A stretch of 5,927 bases of DNA from Archaeoglobales archaeon (GTDB lineage Archaea > Halobacteriota > Archaeoglobi > Archaeoglobales > Archaeoglobaceae). The translations under genes and the position numbers were made by a program. Numbering within the stretch: position 1 is the first letter of the stretch; every line of letters starts with the position of its first letter. The stretch lies in assembly GCA_003663055.1 (NCBI GenBank), contig QMZF01000077.1:1-5927 (forward strand), written 5' to 3'. Under the pieces are notes generated by a model. That model did not search any database. It saw nothing but the letters and a program-made list of their open reading frames with translations, and was not told the DNA's origin. Shown one piece after another: positions 1 through 5,692 of the stretch.

Positions 1-221
1 CCCTCGAAAAGTATCTATATGGCGACGGTGATTACGCAAATGTTGACCTCGTGATAAGGACTGGCGGAGAACAAAGACTTTCAAACTTCCTACCATGGCA
101 AACTGCCAATAGCGTTGCCTACTTCTGCGACGTATACTGGCCAGAGTTCAGGAAAATCGACCTGCTTAGAGCAATAAGAGCTTGGCAGCAAAAAAGGCGG
201 GCAGTAAAGGTAAAGCGGTAA
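1..221 (+). CDS. uppS: Cis-prenyltransferase (undecaprenyl diphosphate synthase family), C-terminal part
   Basis: Only the last 72 codons are present (first whole codon at base 3, TAA at 219-221); the gene begins outside the window. The family condenses isopentenyl diphosphate in cis onto an allylic diphosphate to make long polyprenyl diphosphates; in archaea these become the lipid carrier for glycosylation. The visible part carries the family's most conserved C-terminal block: an [15 protein letters not shown] stretch (usual form RTSGExRxSNF, binding the diphosphate of isopentenyl diphosphate), then an aromatic run ending YWPEF. The tail is basic ([11 protein letters not shown]). The next gene, aRF1, starts 34 bases downstream with its own ribosome binding site and no terminator-like hairpin in between, so the two are probably co-transcribed. 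The family is secure; product chain length and exact substrate cannot be read from this fragment. Confidence 0.92.
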   Translation, partial: LEKYLYGDGDYANVDLVIRTGGEQRLSNFLPWQTANSVAYFCDVYWPEFRKIDLLRAIRAWQQKRRAVKVKR

Positions 222-242
222 AAAATAAAGAAACCCGTAGTA

Positions 243-249
243 GAGGTGA
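243..249 (+). promoter_or_regulatory. Ribosome binding site of aRF1
   Basis: GAGGTGA matches the anti-Shine-Dalgarno end of archaeal 16S rRNA. It lies 6 bases before the ATG at 256 and supports that start for the release factor. Confidence 0.8.
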
Positions 250-255
250 CAGGAC

Positions 256-1470
256 ATGACGTCCAAACTTGAGTATGAGTTCAAAAGGAAACTTGAGGAG
301 CTGGAGAAACTCAAGGGTAGAGGAACCGAGCTTATTACCCTTTACATTCCTCCAGATAAGAATATAGCCGATGTAGCTTCGCAGTTGAGAAGTGAGCTCA
401 GCCAGGCTTCAAACATCAAGTCAAAGCAGACGAGGACGAACGTTATGGCTGGACTTGAAGCGATACTGCAACGACTGAAGTACTTCAAAAAACCACCCGA
501 ACACGGAATGGTAATCATAAGTGGAGTAGTTGAAGTCAATGGCAAGCAAAAGCACATAACCGAGATAATAGAGCCCCCAGAACCTGTACCGCTCTACAAA
601 TACCACTGTGATTCCACATTCTACCTCGAACCACTAAAGGAGATGCTGAAGGAAAAGAAGCTCTATGGACTAATAGTCATAGACAGAAGGGAGGCTACAG
701 TAGGCATATTGAAGGGTAAGAGGATAGAGGCTCTGAATTACACAACTTCGATGGTTCCAGGCAAGCATAGGCAAGGTGGGCAGAGTAGCGTGAGGTTTGA
801 GAGGCTGAGGGAAATAGCGATCCACGAATTCTACAAGAAAGTTGGAGAAAAGGCAAGCGAAGCTTTGCTTCCATACAAGGATGAACTTCTCGGAATACTC
901 ATAGGTGGGCCGTCCCCAACAAAGGAAGAGTTTTACGAGGGAGAGTACCTCCACCACGAGCTGCAGAGGAAGATTATAGGACTTTTCGATGTCAGTTACA
1001 CTGATGAAAGCGGGTTATATGAACTAGTTGAAAAGGCCGAAGACGTACTGCAAGAGCTCGATTTGATGAAGGAAAAGAGACTGATGAATCGCTTCCTTAA
1101 AGAGGTTGCAAGAGATGGGCTTGCAGCATATGGTGAGGAAGAAGTGAGGAGATACATAGCCCTCGGAGCCGTCGATACGTTGTTGTTGAGTGAAGACCTA
1201 AGACTTGAGAGAGTTAAGTATCGCTGCTCCGTGTGCGGAAAAGAGAAAGAGGAGACTGTAAAAGAGAGTGTATCCAGCCCACCAATCTGTGAGAGGGATG
1301 GCATAGCGATGGAAGAGGTGGAAAGGAGAGATATAGTACTGGAGCTTTCAGAACTTGCGGAATCCATGGGAGCTAAGGTTGAGTTTCTGTCAACTGAATC
1401 GGAAGAGGGAGCCATGCTTTACAACGCTTTTGGTGGTATAGCTGCTATACTGAGGTTCAGGCCTGATTAA
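256..1470 (+). CDS. prf1: Peptide chain release factor aRF1
   Basis: Class-1 release factor that reads all three stop codons in the ribosomal A site and triggers peptidyl-tRNA hydrolysis, in the cytoplasm. The 404 residues match the usual archaeal length. Domain 1 (about 1-135) holds the stop-codon-reading motifs NIKS (53-56) and YxCxxxF (Y116-C118-F122). Domain 2 (about 136-270) holds the universal GGQ (174-176) in the context KHRQGGQSSVRFERLRE, whose Gln acts in the peptidyl-transferase centre. Domain 3 (about 271-404), which contacts aRF1's GTPase partner and the recycling factor ABCE1, includes the mini-domain and ends in the typical EEGAMLYNAFGGIAAILRF. The mini-domain has C324-x2-C327 and a single later Cys, C345, so a four-Cys zinc site is not complete. 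The start is set by the GAGGTGA site. It sits in a probable operon with the upstream cis-prenyltransferase, and two terminator-like hairpins follow it. Confidence 0.98.
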   Translation: MTSKLEYEFKRKLEELEKLKGRGTELITLYIPPDKNIADVASQLRSELSQASNIKSKQTRTNVMAGLEAILQRLKYFKKPPEHGMVIISGVVEVNGKQKHITEIIEPPEPVPLYKYHCDSTFYLEPLKEMLKEKKLYGLIVIDRREATVGILKGKRIEALNYTTSMVPGKHRQGGQSSVRFERLREIAIHEFYKKVGEKASEALLPYKDELLGILIGGPSPTKEEFYEGEYLHHELQRKIIGLFDVSYTDESGLYELVEKAEDVLQELDLMKEKRLMNRFLKEVARDGLAAYGEEEVRRYIALGAVDTLLLSEDLRLERVKYRCSVCGKEKEETVKESVSSPPICERDGIAMEEVERRDIVLELSELAESMGAKVEFLSTESEEGAMLYNAFGGIAAILRFRPD

Positions 1471-1510
1471 CTGAATGTATACTAAAAAAGCTATTCAGTA
1501 ACTTTTCTTT
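1470..1510 (+). terminator. Hairpin plus T-rich tract after aRF1
   Basis: Perfect 7-base arms, ACTGAAT (1470-1476) and ATTCAGT (1493-1499), enclose a 16-base A-rich loop and are followed by AACTTTTCTTT. Archaeal termination depends mainly on the T-rich tract, so the tract plus its position directly at the aRF1 stop codon is the stronger argument; the loop is long and the stem may be incidental. Confidence 0.5.
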
Positions 1511-1547
1511 AACTTCTCTAACATTGCAAAATACTTGAAATCTTTTC

Positions 1548-1570
1548 GTCAGTGTCTGACTATTTTCTTT
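1548..1570 (+). terminator. Second, compact hairpin plus T-rich tract
   Basis: GTCAG (1548-1552), loop TGT, CTGAC (1556-1560) form a perfect 5-base-pair stem, followed at once by TATTTTCTTT. With the hairpin just downstream of aRF1 it would make a tandem terminator. No gene lies between the two. Confidence 0.5.
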
Positions 1571-1830
1571 GAGCATCTGAGCCAATATAAATTGACCTAA
1601 GCGATGTTTGACAATGAATAAATACGGAGCTCCCACTTTCTATTACTCTCCGATTTCGGCGTATTTGTTTTTTTATTTTTCTTTTAAGAAGGGGGATTGC
1701 CGAAAACAAACTACATATCTACTGACCTCTGAGGTTTCCTTTTCCATCAATCTTCACCATCTGATTCCACAGTTCTTTACGCTCGAGACAGCCATACTCG
1801 TTTCAATTTTACCACAACAACCAAAAACCC

Positions 1831-1840
1831 AAATACTTAT
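1831..1840 (+). promoter_or_regulatory. Weak TATA-box candidate for the RPA operon
   Basis: AAATACTTAT, preceded by the A-rich CCAAAAACCC that could serve as a BRE, is centred about 30 bases before the RPA ATG at 1866. With usual archaeal spacing, transcription would begin only a few bases before the start codon, giving a nearly leaderless message. The match to the TATA consensus is imperfect; the support is its position and the terminators upstream, which imply a new promoter must lie here. Confidence 0.35.
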
Positions 1841-1865
1841 CTAAGCCATTAAGCGTGGTGGTCTT

Positions 1866-2777
1866 ATGGACAAGATTGCCGAATTAACCGAGCAAATAGT
1901 AAAGCGCTTCAAGGATTCTGGCTTTGATGTCGACCCAAAAGAAGTTTCAAAGCGTCTGAATCTTCTTATTCACGAGTTCAAGGTTCCTGAGAGCGAAGCT
2001 GTAAGAACGGTCACAAACTATCTGATGAAAGAGCTTGAAATAAGCAGAGAACAGCTTGTTGCTGAAAGTCCCCTCGTCAAAGTATCGGACATTACTTCGC
2101 CAGGCAGGTGGGTAAGTCTCAAAGCAAAGGTCGTTCAGCTCTGGGATGCTACAAGTCCAAATGTATCGCAGGTTGGGCTTATAGGCGACGAAACAGGTAT
2201 AATAAAGTTCGTTATATGGACCAAGGCAGGAAAAGGAGAAGTGGAGGAGGGAAAGAGCTACTTATTCAGGAACGTTGTCACGGACAGTTTTGCCGGGAGG
2301 ATGCAGGTTAATATCAATAGGAGTAGTCAGATAGTTGAGATTGATGAGGACATACAACTCCCACCAAGAGAACTAGAAGTTGTTGGAGCGCTTGTAGCGA
2401 TACAGCAGAACAGCGGATTAATAAGGCGATGCAAGCTCTGCAACCGAACAATGACTAAGGAAGTCTGCCCAGTTCACGGCAAAACCGAAGGATACGACGA
2501 TTTGAGGATAAAGGGAGTGATTGACGACGGAGAGAACTTCTACGAAGTTATACTTAACGAAGACAACATAAGAGAATTAACTGGTATCGGGTTGAAGGAA
2601 GCAAGAAAAATGGCTGAAGAGAGGCTCGACAGAAATGCAGTTCTTACGGAACTGAAAAACAGCCTATTGGGCAGGTACTTCAGAGTTGTAGGAACGAGGG
2701 GAGAGCGCTACCTAATAGTCAGGGAAGTAGAGTTTCTCAAGCAGGACATCAGAGAATTGGCGGGTGAGTTGCTGTGA
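1866..2777 (+). CDS. rpa: Replication protein A, large subunit (single-stranded DNA binding, zinc finger)
   Basis: Binds and protects single-stranded DNA during replication, repair and recombination. Of 303 residues, the first 60 or so are a predicted helical region without OB character. Residues about 70-160 form an OB fold with the typical GDETG (107-111) followed by GIIKFVIW. A CxxC-x8-CxxH zinc finger uses C189, C192, C201 and H204, the spacing known from euryarchaeal RPA. A C-terminal domain (about 208-295) is probably a second, degenerate OB fold. The ATG at 1866 is preceded by GGTGGTC (1857-1863), a one-mismatch but rather close ribosome binding site. The last four bases overlap the GTG start of the RPA-associated protein, as expected for subunits made in fixed ratio. 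Only one clear DNA-binding OB fold is visible, so it may act as an oligomer or with another RPA encoded elsewhere (inference). Confidence 0.92.
   Translation: MDKIAELTEQIVKRFKDSGFDVDPKEVSKRLNLLIHEFKVPESEAVRTVTNYLMKELEISREQLVAESPLVKVSDITSPGRWVSLKAKVVQLWDATSPNVSQVGLIGDETGIIKFVIWTKAGKGEVEEGKSYLFRNVVTDSFAGRMQVNINRSSQIVEIDEDIQLPPRELEVVGALVAIQQNSGLIRRCKLCNRTMTKEVCPVHGKTEGYDDLRIKGVIDDGENFYEVILNEDNIRELTGIGLKEARKMAEERLDRNAVLTELKNSLLGRYFRVVGTRGERYLIVREVEFLKQDIRELAGELL
2763..2767 (+). promoter_or_regulatory. Ribosome binding site deciding the GTG start of the RPA partner
   Basis: GGTGA lies inside the end of the RPA gene, 6 bases before the GTG at 2774. It supports that start, which overlaps the RPA stop as GTGA (2774-2777). 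Confidence 0.7.
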
Positions 2778-3472
2778 ATAGAATAGGGAGAAGAGAGGTT
2801 GCTAGAAGGATCTTCGCCTACGAGTTTAACCGTTCAACCCACAAAATAGAGAGCAAGGAAGAAAAGTCACCAATCTACGTTTTAACGCCAACAGGTATGC
2901 GGTGCAACAGGGTATTCGTTGTTGGAGTCTTGCTGGATAAGGAGGAAACAAGGCCTGATACAAACTTCTGGAGGATAAGAGTTAGCGACCCTACAGGCGT
3001 GTTCATAGGCTATGTTGGCAGATTTCAACCAGATGCCCTTGAAACATTGCTTGAAGTTGAGCCCCCTGAACTCATTGCAGTAGTTGCAAAAGTTAGACAC
3101 TTTGAGGGCGAAACGAGAAGCTTTGCGTCCCTTCGCCCCGAAAGCATAGCTGTCGTTGACAGCGACGTAAGGGATTATTGGGTTTACGAGACTGCAAAGC
3201 TGACTCTCAATAGGATAAAAGCTATGGAGAAAAAGAGCAGTGAAGATGCTATTCTTGCATGGCAGATATACAACCCAGACCTTGAGGAATATAGGAGCAT
3301 AGTAAAGCAAGCTCTAACGACAATTTTAGAGCCCGTTGTTAAAGTGAGAGAGGGGAGAGAAGCGGAAGAAATAGAAGAAGGTGAAGAACCTGAAGAGTTA
3401 GAGGAGCTAGAGGAGGAAATATTCGAGTTTGAGGAAGAAGAGTGGGATTTATCCGACATACTTGGTGAATGA
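2774..3472 (+). CDS. RPA-associated protein (RPAP, COG3390-type OB-fold protein)
   Basis: Partner of archaeal RPA; haloarchaeal relatives are encoded beside RPA genes and act with them in DNA repair. The family is recognised from REVARRIFAYEFNRSTH near the N terminus, the hallmark YVLTPTGMRCNRVFVVGVL (35-53), the OB-fold strand FWRIRVSDPTGVFIGYVGRF (65-84), and the block RPESIAVVDSDVRDYWVYET (121-140) leading into a helix. Residues about 196-223 form a very acidic, Glu-dominated tail ending in an aromatic/hydrophobic tip, EWDLSDILGE. The start is GTG, overlapping the RPA stop by four bases with a GGTGA site in place, so translation is likely coupled. The aminotransferase gene begins 1 base after its stop. 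The family call is firm. The tail's role is inferred: such acidic tails often mimic DNA or bind partner proteins. Confidence 0.9.
   Translation: MNRIGRREVARRIFAYEFNRSTHKIESKEEKSPIYVLTPTGMRCNRVFVVGVLLDKEETRPDTNFWRIRVSDPTGVFIGYVGRFQPDALETLLEVEPPELIAVVAKVRHFEGETRSFASLRPESIAVVDSDVRDYWVYETAKLTLNRIKAMEKKSSEDAILAWQIYNPDLEEYRSIVKQALTTILEPVVKVREGREAEEIEEGEEPEELEELEEEIFEFEEEEWDLSDILGE
3464..3468 (+). promoter_or_regulatory. Ribosome binding site fixing the aminotransferase start
   Basis: GGTGA within the last codons of the RPA-associated gene lies 5 bases before the ATG at 3474. It favours that ATG over the upstream in-frame TTG at 3429, which would add 15 residues and overlap the previous gene by 44 bases. 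Confidence 0.75.
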
Positions 3473-3473
3473 A

Positions 3474-4613
3474 ATGCGGAGATCCAAAAGCGAGCTTGAG
3501 GCTACCAGACTATCGAAAATTTCCACTTCAATGATAAGGAGGATGTTCGAAGTTGTGCAGGAGGCGAAGAAGCGGGGCATAGACATAATAAACCTGTCGA
3601 TAGGCGAACCGGACTTCGATACGCATCCAGAGATAGTGGAGAAAGCGTGCGAGGCGATGCGGAAGGGCTACACCCACTACACGTCCAACTTTGGAATAGA
3701 GGAGCTAAGGGATGCGATTGCAGAAAAGTATGGAGTTGATGCGAGAAATGTTATGGTTACGACTGGAGCTAGCGAGGCATTGCTTAACGCAAGCTTTGCT
3801 TTCATCGAGCGTGGCAGCAAGGTTGTTATCCCCTCGCCAAACTTCCTTTCGTACTTCAGCTATGCAAAGATGTGCGAGGGCAAAATAGTCCAATTCAAGA
3901 CACATCCGAGCTTTGAGATTGACTTAAACGCCTTCAACGAGATAATGGATAAAGACGTGTCCATCGTTTTTCTCAATTATCCAAACAACCCCACCGGCTT
4001 CATTTCAGACGGAAAAACACTTAAAGCCGTTGCAGAAATATCTCAGGACTGCGGAGCTGTCGTTGTAAGCGATGAGATATACGATACAATCTACTACGAT
4101 AAAAAGCCTGAAAGTCTCGCTGGATTGGAGAACGTCGTTGTCGTTAATGGATTTTCAAAGAGTCTCGCCATGACGGGCTGGAGGATTGGTTTTGTGATCG
4201 CAGACAATGCTTTGCTCGACTCCATGCTCAAGGTACATCAGGTAAATGGAGTCTGTGCTCCGGCATTTGCTCAAAAAGCCGTTGCAGACATCCTCACAAG
4301 CGGGAAAGCTGAAGAGATAGTTGCGGAAATGGTAAAGGAGTTCAGAGTTAGAAGGGATTTCGTTTACAATGAACTCAAAAAGATGGGGTTCGAAGCCGTA
4401 AAGCCTGAAGGGGCGTTCTATATATTCCCCAAAGTACCAATGAACTGCGTTGAATTTGCAGAAAAGCTCGTGGAGCACGGTGTGGCTGTTACGCCTGGCA
4501 TTCCGTTTGGAGACTGGAACGAGAACTACATCAGGATATCCTACGCTACCTCTATGGAGAACCTGCGTAAGGCGATGGAGAGAATTAGAGGCTTTGTTGA
4601 GAGCATCGAGTAG
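3474..4613 (+). CDS. aspC: Class I/II PLP aminotransferase, aspartate aminotransferase-like
   Basis: Pyridoxal-phosphate enzyme that moves an amino group between an amino acid and a 2-oxo acid; aspartate plus 2-oxoglutarate is the likeliest pair. With the ATG at 3474 the protein has 379 residues, normal for archaeal fold-type I enzymes. Visible landmarks: LSIGEPDFDTH (41-51), the cofactor-phosphate loop TTGASEA (96-102), NYPNNPTG (168-175) with the Asn facing the cofactor ring, SDEIYD (199-204) with D200 pairing with the pyridine nitrogen and Y203, the Schiff-base lysine K229 in NGFSKS, R237 in GWRIGF, and R354 in YIRISYA, which binds the substrate alpha-carboxylate. It starts 1 base after the RPA-associated gene, so it is probably in the RPA operon; no functional link to DNA metabolism is known to me. 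Substrate choice (aspartate, alanine, aromatic) cannot be settled by eye. Confidence 0.9.
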   Translation: MRRSKSELEATRLSKISTSMIRRMFEVVQEAKKRGIDIINLSIGEPDFDTHPEIVEKACEAMRKGYTHYTSNFGIEELRDAIAEKYGVDARNVMVTTGASEALLNASFAFIERGSKVVIPSPNFLSYFSYAKMCEGKIVQFKTHPSFEIDLNAFNEIMDKDVSIVFLNYPNNPTGFISDGKTLKAVAEISQDCGAVVVSDEIYDTIYYDKKPESLAGLENVVVVNGFSKSLAMTGWRIGFVIADNALLDSMLKVHQVNGVCAPAFAQKAVADILTSGKAEEIVAEMVKEFRVRRDFVYNELKKMGFEAVKPEGAFYIFPKVPMNCVEFAEKLVEHGVAVTPGIPFGDWNENYIRISYATSMENLRKAMERIRGFVESIE

Positions 4614-4824
4614 TTCATTTGCTCATTTACAATTTCCACAGGCTTTTTTCAGAAGGTAGCGGACAAACCTATACACGGTTGAGCGGTGGAGAATTGCGAT
4701 TTGTTCTCATTAGCTTTGGTTCAGAGGTCGAAGGCTTGCCCCATACTCTTTTGAGTTGCAAAAAAGGGATTGCAGTGGTGATGAGCGAGCACGATCCCAA
4801 CTTGGCCTCGATATTCTCAGATAA
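4614..4824 (+). pseudogene. Remnant of an ABC-transporter ATPase (iron-siderophore/cobalamin type)
   Basis: Degenerate piece of an ATP-binding subunit of the FecE/BtuD kind, normally about 250 residues. Three frames must be joined. The third-position frame (codon starts divisible by 3) gives a VADKP end (4656-4670). A shift then gives YTRLSGGELRFVLI (4670-4711), with the signature LSGGE at 4679-4693. A second shift gives ALVQRSKACPILF (4713-4751) and then TGA. The first shifted frame resumes with KKGIAVVMSEHDPNLASIFSDN (4760-4824, shown here as two adjoining motifs: KKGIAVVM, then SEHDPNLASIFSDN), whose H-loop His is at 4790-4792. Walker A, the Q-loop and the Walker B/D-loop segment are absent, so it cannot be a working ATPase. 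An uninterrupted 79-codon frame (TTG 4619 to TGA 4858) crosses it but is an accident of the decay. No permease or binding-protein gene is adjacent. Confidence 0.75.
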
Positions 4825-4832
4825 TCAGATAA
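4817..4832. repeat. 8-base tandem duplication TCAGATAA x2
   Basis: TCAGATAA occurs twice in direct tandem (4817-4824 and 4825-4832). One copy completes the ATPase remnant's SDN on the + strand; the other fits the reverse-strand remnant. Eight bases changes the frame. It lies exactly where the two decayed genes meet, so it may be a slippage product or the scar of the joining event. Confidence 0.6.
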
Positions 4833-5095
4833 GGCCCTGTTCGCAATTCCTGCATTGAAGATTACTCCATCTTTGATTGCATATCTCTCGTGTAAACGGA
4901 AATGATGTCTTCGTCACCATTCCATCTTATCACTGAATTAAAAATCATTAGATCAATCAATCCTGTTTTTTAGCGAAAGCCTCTGCGAACGTTCTTGATT
5001 TGATTCCTCTTCCAGCCGTTGAGGGTGACAATTCAGAGTTTCATTGAGTTCCTTATGCCTTGCAACTCTTCAATGAGCTTTTCAAGTTCTTCCAT
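4825..5095 (-). pseudogene. Frameshifted remnant of an unrecognised protein
   Basis: Read from 5095 downward, an ATG opens MEELEKLIEELQGIRNSMKL and stops at TGA 5035-5033. The +1 frame continues ELSPSTAGRGIKSRTFAEAF and AKKQD to TGA 4959-4957. At an A6 run the frame can switch to KTGLIDLMIFNSVIRWNGDE followed by DIISVYTR. A further shift near 4885 gives RYAIKDGVIFNAGIANRALS at the tandem repeat. Joined, these make roughly 90 residues of protein-like sequence with no low-complexity character, so I read them as one gene with at least three frameshifts. The first frame is also open upstream to about 5131 (GVIEVYCGVNFY precedes the Met), so the gene may have been longer. I do not recognise the family. 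Alternatives: two tiny real genes (5095-5033 and 4948-4862), or one gene using frameshifting. Confidence 0.5.
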
Positions 5096-5102
5096 ATAAA
5101 AG
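5093..5102 (+). promoter_or_regulatory. TATA box for the methyltransferase gene
   Basis: CATATAAAAG is a good archaeal TATA match. Transcription would start near 5120-5125, about 25-30 bases before the GTG at 5150. This argues against the longer frame from TTG 5060, which would lie upstream of the transcript start. The element overlaps the ATG end of the reverse-strand remnant. Confidence 0.5.
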
Positions 5103-5149
5103 TTAACCCCACAGTAAACCTCAATAACTCCTCAGATGAAACAAAGTAC

Positions 5150-5692
5150 GTGCCCTTCGATCCTGCAAAAAAGCACATCCTTGAATCTGAAGGATACAGG
5201 AAGATCCTGCCAGTTGAGCCATTGATCAGTATCATTTCCGAGATGGAAGTGGAAAAAGATGTTGCAGTTGATGTTGGGGCAGGAACGGGGCACTTTACAA
5301 TCCCGTTGGCTAGGATTTTCAGGAAGGTTTATGCCATTGAGATAAGCACGGAGATGGCTGAATACCTGCATAAAAAAGCCCATGATATGGGAGTGAATAA
5401 TATCGGCGTTATAGTGATGGAAAAACCTCCAGAACTTGAAAAAGCTGATTTCATTTTGTTTGCAAACGTTCTTCACGAAATGGATAATCCAGAGGAATAC
5501 ATAGAGTGGGCCTCAAAGATTGGTAACGTCGTAGCGGTCATAGACTGGGAAGAAGATGCGCCCTTTGGCCCTCCGGCAGATGAGCGAATACCTGAAGGGG
5601 AAATGATTGAAGTGCTCGGGAAGTGGTTTAATGTCGAAAGAAGAGATGTATACAGATACCACTACTTCCTGCTCGGGAAACGCTCTCGTTAG
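5150..5692 (+). CDS. Small class I SAM-dependent methyltransferase
   Basis: A Rossmann-fold methyltransferase of the COG2226-like group; its substrate is unknown. From the GTG at 5150 it has 180 residues. The N terminus, PFDPAKKHILESEGYRKILP, is the usual opening of this group (FDPxKxHxLESxxRxxxLPP). Motif I, VDVGAGTGHFTIPLA, has D41, G43, G45 and G47 around the cofactor; E64 in YAIEIS is the acidic residue that binds the ribose; ILFANVLHEM (102-111) is motif IV. IDWEEDAPFGPPADERI near 131-147 and the closing YRYHYFLLGKR are also typical. The frame stays open up to TTG 5060, but that part has no family resemblance, contains the TATA box and lies over the reverse-strand remnant, so GTG 5150 is preferred; its ribosome binding site is poor. 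The next gene overlaps its end. Confidence 0.85.
   Translation: MPFDPAKKHILESEGYRKILPVEPLISIISEMEVEKDVAVDVGAGTGHFTIPLARIFRKVYAIEISTEMAEYLHKKAHDMGVNNIGVIVMEKPPELEKADFILFANVLHEMDNPEEYIEWASKIGNVVAVIDWEEDAPFGPPADERIPEGEMIEVLGKWFNVERRDVYRYHYFLLGKRSR

Larger units (their letters stand above)
1471..1865. other. Gene-poor intergenic region before the RPA operon
   Basis: This 395-base stretch contains the two terminator-like hairpins in its first 100 bases, then a T-rich segment (a strong run around 1665-1690, TTTGTTTTTTTATTTTTC) and finally the upstream region of RPA. A 78-codon open frame at 1608-1844 starts with TTG, has no ribosome binding site, is rich in Phe, Tyr, Ser and Leu from the T-rich DNA and resembles no family I know, so I do not call it. 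The minus strand gives only short frames. I saw no tRNA, no convincing guide-RNA boxes and no repeats. Confidence 0.6.

Noticed and set aside
996..1415. 139-codon minus-strand frame inside aRF1
   Set aside because: Antisense shadow of a gene whose every domain is recognised on the + strand; Ser/Leu-rich composition is typical of such shadows.
1700..1720. CGAAAACAAACTACATAT as a BRE/TATA promoter for RPA
   Set aside because: The TATA match is weak and it would leave a leader over 120 bases long; the element at 1831-1840 is better placed.
1608..1844. 78-codon + strand open frame in the gap before RPA
   Set aside because: TTG start, no ribosome binding site, composition dictated by T-rich DNA, no family resemblance, and it lies between terminators and a promoter region.
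3184..3459. Ser-rich 91-codon minus-strand frame
   Set aside because: It is the antisense of the Glu-rich tail of the RPA-associated protein (GAA/GAG read backwards gives Ser/Phe codons).
4450..4659. 69-codon + strand frame overlapping the aminotransferase end
   Set aside because: Out-of-frame shadow over the conserved YIRISYA region of the aminotransferase.
4619..4858. 79-codon + strand frame containing LSGGE and an H-loop, taken as a small gene
   Set aside because: It lacks all Walker motifs and the missing family blocks are found in neighbouring frames, so it is the remnant of a larger ATPase gene.
4901..4936. Box C/D guide-RNA-like pattern (ATGATG ... CTGA)
   Set aside because: The C box is imperfect, C' and D' boxes are missing, the spacing is too short for an archaeal C/D RNA, and the bases are explained by the reverse-strand remnant.
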